DNA from: Cronobacter malonaticus LMG 23826
Lineage (GTDB): Bacteria; Pseudomonadota; Gammaproteobacteria; Enterobacterales; Enterobacteriaceae
NCBI RefSeq assembly: GCF_001277215.2
Contig: NZ_CP013940.1
Coordinates: 3,968,001 to 4,032,000 of the forward strand
Reading direction: 5' to 3'
DNA length: 64,000 nt
How positions within the stretch are numbered: position 1 is the first letter of the stretch; the number at the start of each line of letters is the position of its first letter. The translations under genes were made by a program, and so were the position numbers. The notes beneath the pieces were generated by a model. The model was given only the letters and a program-made list of their open reading frames with translations. It was not told the DNA's origin and searched no databases. Shown in pieces: positions 55,526 to 64,000 of this stretch.

Positions 55526-56515
55526 ATGAATAGCACTCCTTTATTGAGCATCGTCGCTGGCGTCTATAATGGCGAGAAATTTCTCAATGCATTTTTCGAG
55601 TACCTTCAGCAACAGGAACTGAAGAGCGCGGAAATCATCATGGTTAATGATGGTTCGACAGACAATAGCGCAAGCATCCTTGCCGCATGGCAAAGCCGAT
55701 TCGACAATTTCCACATTATTGAGCAGAGTAACCAGGGCGTTTCTGCCGCACGCAATACCGGCATGGCCGTCGCGACAGGCAAATACATTGCGTTTCCGGA
55801 TATAGACGACAAAATCTATCCTGGCATGTACAACACGCTATTGAACCTGGCGGAAGAAAATCATCTTGACGTAGCCACCTGCAACGGACGTTATGTCTAT
55901 GAGAATAAAAGAGAAAGTCATCCGATTTTCCCACCAGAGAAACTCGCCTCTACACCAGTATTACCGGGGCATGTCTGGCTACAGAAGGCGCTGGACTCAC
56001 GAAAATTCCTGCATGTGACCTGGCTTAACATCTATCGCCTTGAATTTATTCGTCAACGCCATCTGTCCTTTGAGCCAGGATTACGCCATCAGGATATTCC
56101 CTGGACGACAGAAGTGCTGCTGGCTGCTGAACGCGTTCAATATACCGCGCAGCAGTTTTACGATTACTACATCCATTCGGAGTCGGTCTCTCACAAACCG
56201 GACACCGATGACACACTGATTCGCTCAGCGCATCATTACATGAAAATCCTGGAAATGCTGGATGCCATTAACCAGCGCTATGCCGACAAAACGCGTAATA
56301 TCAGAGCCTGTCGTTGGCAGATAGCAAAAGAAGGGTTAGGGATTATTCATACTATTGATGAAATGAAGGATCCTCAAAAGCAAAAAGGGTTGATTCAGGA
56401 ATTCTTCGATCGCGGCATCTGGCAGTTGATCTGGCGTAACGCGCACGATCTTCGCCTGCGCTGGCGTCTTGGCCGCCGCTACTTTCGCTTAAAAAAGAAA
56501 CTGAACGCCAGCTGA
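55526..56515 (+). CDS. LPS core glycosyltransferase, family 2
   Basis: The 329-residue GT2 protein has LLSIVAGVYNGEKFLNAFFEYLQ, MVNDGSTDNSASIL and SAARNTGMAVATGKYIAFPDIDD with the DID metal motif. The C-terminal part (residues about 200-320) is a helical region without a known motif. It belongs to the outer-core set between wabH and a GT9 gene. The sugar cannot be assigned from sequence. A short hairpin (GCTATCGC...GGGATAGC, about 56531-56553) follows in the 45-base gap before the next gene. Confidence 0.87.
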   Translation: MNSTPLLSIVAGVYNGEKFLNAFFEYLQQQELKSAEIIMVNDGSTDNSASILAAWQSRFDNFHIIEQSNQGVSAARNTGMAVATGKYIAFPDIDDKIYPGMYNTLLNLAEENHLDVATCNGRYVYENKRESHPIFPPEKLASTPVLPGHVWLQKALDSRKFLHVTWLNIYRLEFIRQRHLSFEPGLRHQDIPWTTEVLLAAERVQYTAQQFYDYYIHSESVSHKPDTDDTLIRSAHHYMKILEMLDAINQRYADKTRNIRACRWQIAKEGLGIIHTIDEMKDPQKQKGLIQEFFDRGIWQLIWRNAHDLRLRWRLGRRYFRLKKKLNAS

Positions 56516-56560
56516 CTTTTTCATTGGCTATCGCATTAAACGGGATAGCGACGGAGACGT

Positions 56561-57661
56561 ATGAGTAAAATAGCTAAACATATCGCTGCAGGCGTTTTTC
56601 TGACGCTCTGGAAAGCGACCGGCTATCGTGTGAAAAAGATAACCCGGTTTTCAAAGAGCGATGATCTTAAAACCATCGCCATCTTTTCCACGACGGCGCT
56701 GGGTGATTTTCTTATCAACACCCCGGCAATTAACGCCATCAAAACCCGTTGGCCTGAAGCGCGGCTGCTGCTGGTAGTCAATGAACGAAATAAAGGTCTC
56801 GCCGTTGGGAGTCCACTTTTTGATGAGATCTACTACTGGAACGGCAAAGCCAATGGCGTATTGAAGCTGAGCAAGACATTACGTAAGCAGCACGTGGATG
56901 CCACTTTCATTCTTCATTCGCGTGTGCCTTATGACATTATCGTCGCTTCGCTTGCGCGTTCTCGCTATATCTTTAAAGACGTTTACTACAGCGATTATCA
57001 GAATCGGGATACCTTTCTGCTGGAGAATTTTCTATCCGCCCATTATGACAACCGGCAAAATGGCAACCTTCACCATATCCACCAAAAAACGCGTCTGCTC
57101 TCTTCTATCGGTATTGATATTCCTTCTGAAGAGATGTTTATTCCCGCGCCTTATACAAAAGCGGTTCCTGACCATACGGTGATTGGCATACATGCCGGTG
57201 CATCGCAGCAGGATCGATGCTGGCCAGTTGAAAAATTCACGCAACTGATTCAGTCCGTACTGGAAGCGCACCCTGAAGTAACGATTGAACTTATCGGTTC
57301 TGATGGTGAGAAAACATTAAACCAGCGCATTATTGATGGCTTACCATATTCCAGCGATCGGGTACGTAATGTCGCAGGCACCACTAATCTTCAACAACTG
57401 GCAACAAAGATAACGAGTTTTACGTGTCTGGTGGTAGGTGATACTGGTCCGCTGCATGTTGCTATCGCCGTTAAAACGCCTGTCGTAGGGTTGTTTGGCG
57501 GTCAGATGTATGTTGACGGGGCGGCACCTTTACAAGACCACGATATTCACCATGTCATCATGTCAAAAGATGAGAGCGCAGGCTTACGCGCGATATCGGT
57601 CGCGGAAGTAAAAGCTGCAATAGACACCTGCATCAGGCAAAAAGCGCCCCTCATACGCTGA
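56561..57661 (+). CDS. LPS core heptosyltransferase-family protein (GT9)
   Basis: The 366-residue protein is a GT9 heptosyltransferase relative: TIAIFSTTALGDFLINTPAINAI, LLVVNERNKGLAVG, VIGIHAGASQQDRCWPVEKFTQL and the donor segment TCLVVGDTGPLHVAIAVKTPVVGLFGG. WaaC, WaaF and WaaQ are all present elsewhere in the window, so this fourth member probably adds a further outer-core heptose, as has been proposed for extra GT9 enzymes in Klebsiella cores. A good GGAGA ribosome site precedes the ATG. It is the last variable gene before waaA. Confidence 0.87.
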   Translation: MSKIAKHIAAGVFLTLWKATGYRVKKITRFSKSDDLKTIAIFSTTALGDFLINTPAINAIKTRWPEARLLLVVNERNKGLAVGSPLFDEIYYWNGKANGVLKLSKTLRKQHVDATFILHSRVPYDIIVASLARSRYIFKDVYYSDYQNRDTFLLENFLSAHYDNRQNGNLHHIHQKTRLLSSIGIDIPSEEMFIPAPYTKAVPDHTVIGIHAGASQQDRCWPVEKFTQLIQSVLEAHPEVTIELIGSDGEKTLNQRIIDGLPYSSDRVRNVAGTTNLQQLATKITSFTCLVVGDTGPLHVAIAVKTPVVGLFGGQMYVDGAAPLQDHDIHHVIMSKDESAGLRAISVAEVKAAIDTCIRQKAPLIR

Positions 57662-57760
57662 CATTTTTCTCGTGGCAGGTTCTGCGCGCCAAAGGTATAG
57701 CTTTAGCGTACCTAAATGCTTAGAATTTGCCCGCCGATACAGAAAATAACGGATATTAGC

Positions 57761-59034
57761 TTGGAATCGTTGTATACCGCTCTGCTCTACCTGATACAGC
57801 CTTTTGTCTGGGTGCGGCTTTTACTCCGCAGCCGTAAAGCCCCTGCCTATCGCAAACGATGGGGGGAGCGCTATGGCTTTTGTCAGGGAAAAGTGTTGCC
57901 GGACGGTATCCTGCTGCACTCGGTATCGGTGGGCGAAACCCTGGCCGCCATTCCGCTGGTGCGCGCGCTGCGCCACCGCTATCCGTCGCTGCCGATTACC
58001 GTCACCACGATGACGCCAACAGGCTCTGAGCGCGTACAGTCGGCGTTCGGCAAAGATGTGCATCACGTTTATCTGCCTTACGATCTGCCCTGCGCCATGA
58101 ACCGTTTTCTGGAAACCGTGCGCCCGAAACTGGTGATCGTCATGGAAACCGAGCTGTGGCCGAATATGATTGCCGCGCTGCATCAGCGCAAAATACCGCT
58201 GGTTATCGCCAACGCCCGTCTCTCTGAACGCTCCGCCAAAGGCTACCAAAAGCTTGGTGGGTTTATGCGCCGGCTGCTTGCGAAAATCACGCTTATTGCA
58301 GCGCAGAATGATGAAGACGCCAGCCGTTTTACCGCGCTGGGTCTGAAGCGCAACCAGCTGGCGGTTACCGGCAGCCTGAAATTCGATATCTCCGTAACGC
58401 CGGAACTGGCCGCGCGCGCGATTACGCTGCGTCGCCAGTGGGCGCCGCGCCGTCAGGTCTGGATCGCCACCAGCACCCATGATGGTGAAGAAGCGATTAT
58501 CCTGCAGGCGCACCGTCAGTTGCTGGAAACCTTCCCCGATCTGCTGCTGATTCTGGTGCCGCGCCACCCGGAGCGCTTTAAAGACGCACGCGATATGGTG
58601 CAGAAAGCGGGCTTTAGCTTTACGCTGCGCAGCACCGGCGAAATTCCATCCGGCAGCACGCAGGTCGTGATTGGCGACACGATGGGCGAGCTGATGCTGT
58701 TATACGGCATTGCCGATCTCGCCTTTGTCGGCGGCAGCCTTGTCGAACGCGGCGGCCATAACCCGCTGGAGCCTGCCGCGCACGCCATTCCGGTGCTGAT
58801 GGGGCCGCATACCTTTAATTTCAAAGATATCTGCGCCAAATTGCAGGAAGCCGACGGCCTTATCACCGTGACCGGTGCCGATTCACTGGTGAAAGAGATC
58901 TCCACGCTTTTGACCGACGAAGACTATCGTCTCTGGTATGGCCGCCACGCGGTGGAAGTACTGCATCAGAACCAGGGCGCGCTACAGCGCCTGTTGCAGC
59001 TGCTGCAGCCCTACCTTCCGCAGCGGAGCCACTG

Positions 59035-59035
<1 letters not shown>
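57761..59035 (+). CDS. waaA: Kdo transferase WaaA
   Basis: The 424-residue bifunctional enzyme adds two Kdo residues to lipid IVA at the inner membrane. It starts with a membrane-anchor stretch ([36 protein letters not shown]), then [18 protein letters not shown] with the catalytic Glu, [13 protein letters not shown], and ends in [19 protein letters not shown] and [11 protein letters not shown] chose a TTG at 57761 because the product then begins like E. coli WaaA; the first ATG is 45 bases upstream and has no ribosome site. Its stop overlaps the waaE start. Confidence 0.94.
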
Positions 59036-60286
<1,251 letters not shown>

Positions 60287-61096
60287 TCACTTCTGACAGC
60301 GTCGGCACCAGTAGGTGCGGCGCTGGGCATGTTTCCCCGCCAGAATCGGCGTACCGCACACCCGGCACGGTTCACCTTCGCGCCCATAAACCTGCAACTG
60401 CTGCGCGAAATAGCCAGGCTTACCATCGCTTTGCAGAAAATCTCGCAGCGTCGTACCGCCCTGCTCAATCGATCGTAACAGTACTGCTTTGATCGCCTGC
60501 GCAAGCAGTTCACACTCTTTTTCTGACAGCGACGAGGCCAGCCGATCGGGGTGGATCCCAGCCGCAAACAGCGACTCGCTGGCGTAGATATTGCCGACGC
60601 CCACCACCAGCTTGTTATCCATCAGCCAGGGTTTAATCGCGACTTTCTTTTTCGCACATTTTTCACGCAGGTACGCGCCGTTAAAAGCATCGCTTAGCGG
60701 CTCCGGCCCCAGATGCGCCAGCACATTGTGGCCTTCGAGTTCACGCGTCCACAACCAGGCGCCGAAACGCCGCGGATCGGTATAACGCAGCACTTTGCCG
60801 TTGCTCATCACGAGGTCAACATGGTCATGTTTCTCGGCCGGGCGCTCTTCCGGCAGGATGCGCAGGCTACCGGACATGCCAAGGTGGATGATTATCCAGC
60901 CGTCCGGCAGTTCGAGCAGCAGGTATTTGGCGCGACGCTGCACGCTGAGAATGGGTTTATCGCTTAACGCGTGGATTTCATCGGACACCGGCCAGCGCAG
61001 GCGGCCATTACGCACAACGGCGTGCAATATTGTTTCGCCAACCAGATGCGGTTCAATCCCGCGACGGCTGGTTTCCACCTCAGGTAATTCAGGCAT
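60287..61096 (-). CDS. mutM: Formamidopyrimidine-DNA glycosylase MutM
   Basis: The 269-residue DNA repair enzyme removes 8-oxoguanine and formamidopyrimidines and cuts the strand. The N-terminal [15 protein letters not shown] has the catalytic Pro after Met removal and the Glu. The helix-two-turn-helix motif is around [20 protein letters not shown], and the zinc finger is CRVCGTPI...YWCRRC. The length equals E. coli MutM. It lies downstream of rpmBG on the same strand, with a strong terminator between. Confidence 0.98.
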   Translation of the reverse strand: MPELPEVETSRRGIEPHLVGETILHAVVRNGRLRWPVSDEIHALSDKPILSVQRRAKYLLLELPDGWIIIHLGMSGSLRILPEERPAEKHDHVDLVMSNGKVLRYTDPRRFGAWLWTRELEGHNVLAHLGPEPLSDAFNGAYLREKCAKKKVAIKPWLMDNKLVVGVGNIYASESLFAAGIHPDRLASSLSEKECELLAQAIKAVLLRSIEQGGTTLRDFLQSDGKPGYFAQQLQVYGREGEPCRVCGTPILAGKHAQRRTYWCRRCQK

Positions 61097-61163
61097 AGCG
61101 TCTCTCGCGTGAGTTCAATTAACAGGGAGCGGTAATAAAAGATATGAGGGCGGATCGGAAAAC

Positions 61164-61190
61164 AAAAAACCCCGCCGAAGCGGGGTTTTT
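61164..61190. terminator. Strong terminator after rpmG
   Basis: AAAAAACCCCGC and GCGGGGTTTTT enclose a CGAA-type loop. In the minus direction it lies 21 bases past the rpmG stop and separates rpmBG from mutM; transcription of mutM may depend on read-through or its own promoter. Confidence 0.9.
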
Positions 61191-61210
61191 GTACAAATCG
61201 GACAAAAATC

Positions 61211-61381
<171 letters not shown>

Positions 61382-61398
61382 TTATTTCCTCTAAGTAC

Positions 61399-61656
<258 letters not shown>

Positions 61657-61778
61657 TTAGCTCGAGCTTCGTATAGGGTGTTGGCAGCCTCGTCAGGCCT
61701 GATGGCCCAGTCTGGCGGTTCAATGGAACTCGCATTGCCAGGCCCACATGCCAAACCCGAGATTCTCAAAGGTGGCGT

Positions 61779-61807
61779 AGTATACGCTGCCGGGGCCGTC
61801 TGCTCAA
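61779..61807 (-). promoter_or_regulatory. Sigma-70 promoter for rpmB-rpmG
   Basis: On the minus strand TTGAGC (61802-61807) and TATACT (61779-61784) are 17 bases apart. A leader of about 130 bases with self-complementary parts follows before rpmB; a regulatory role for it is possible but not shown. Confidence 0.75.
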
Positions 61808-61849
61808 GTCCCGAACAGATAAAGATCGCTAAGGATCGCCACGTCTGGC

Positions 61850-63877
<2,028 letters not shown>

Positions 63878-63897
<20 letters not shown>

Positions 63898-64000
63898 GAT
63901 TCTGGACCCGCGCGTGGGCGAGCAATTCCCGCTGCCGACGTATGCCACCTCTGGCTCAGCAGGTCTCGATCTGCGCGCCTGCCTGGACGAGTCCGTTGAA
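63878..64000 (+). CDS. dut: dUTP diphosphatase Dut, N-terminal part
   Basis: The window ends inside the gene, leaving about 41 codons: [20 protein letters not shown], then the family motif [14 protein letters not shown]. Dut cleaves dUTP to dUMP and pyrophosphate, keeping uracil out of DNA and feeding dTMP synthesis. Two ATGs in a row (63875 and 63878) are possible; the second matches the E. coli start. It overlaps the coaBC end by 20 bases, as in other enterobacteria. Confidence 0.96.

Overview
The window is a piece of an enterobacterial chromosome. Housekeeping blocks are nearly colinear with Escherichia coli and Klebsiella (cdh-sbp-pfkA-fieF-cpxP/cpxRA; yibN-grxC-secB-gpsA-cysE; gpmI-envC-yibQ; kbl-tdh; the hldD-waa-coaD lipopolysaccharide core locus; mutM-rpmGB-radC-coaBC-dut). 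The housekeeping genes look GC-rich, and the LPS core genes are partly of the Klebsiella type (WabG, WabH, WaaE, a WabN-like deacetylase). A Cronobacter or close relative is my best guess; this is inference from gene content, not a database match.

Layout. 1-4.4 kb: end of avtA, then the alpha-xyloside pair yicJ-yicI, with yicI broken by a one-base frameshift. 4.6-4.8 kb: selC (tRNA-Sec) with its promoter. 4.8-7.1 kb: an AT-rich cassette encoding an orphan Hcp, a DUF2778/Tlde1-like peptidoglycan-targeting effector with an intact His/Ser/Cys motif, and two tandem four-helix membrane proteins that are candidate immunity proteins. I see no integrase or repeated tRNA end. 7.1-24.3 kb: accessory metabolism and regulation. 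This holds a TetR/aldo-keto reductase pair; a periplasmic-type aldehyde oxidase operon (paoABCD plus a MocA-like gene) whose PaoA lacks a Tat signal; a glycosyltransferase-TPR protein; a LysR/MFS/YahK/cupin module; a CPBP protease; HprSR with hiuH and a clear HprR/CusR-type palindrome; a small unknown protein; and an SLC13 permease.

24.3-39.1 kb is conserved core: cdh, sbp, pfkA, fieF, cpxP with the 3'-end sRNA CpxQ, cpxRA with a perfect CpxR box, trmL, the cysE-gpsA-secB-grxC-yibN operon, gpmI-envC-yibQ. 39.1-42 kb holds a GT2 glycosyltransferase and a YhbX-like phosphoethanolamine-transferase-family protein, separated by about 400 bases with a possible small RNA.

42.1-59.8 kb: kbl-tdh divergent from the LPS core locus. 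HldD makes the heptose donor, WaaC/WaaF/WaaQ add heptoses, WaaA adds Kdo, WaaE, WabG and WabH and three further unassigned transferases extend the core, a deacetylase on the opposite strand probably exposes an amino sugar, and WaaL ligates O antigen. 59.8-64 kb: coaD, mutM, rpmG, rpmB, radC, coaBC and the start of dut.
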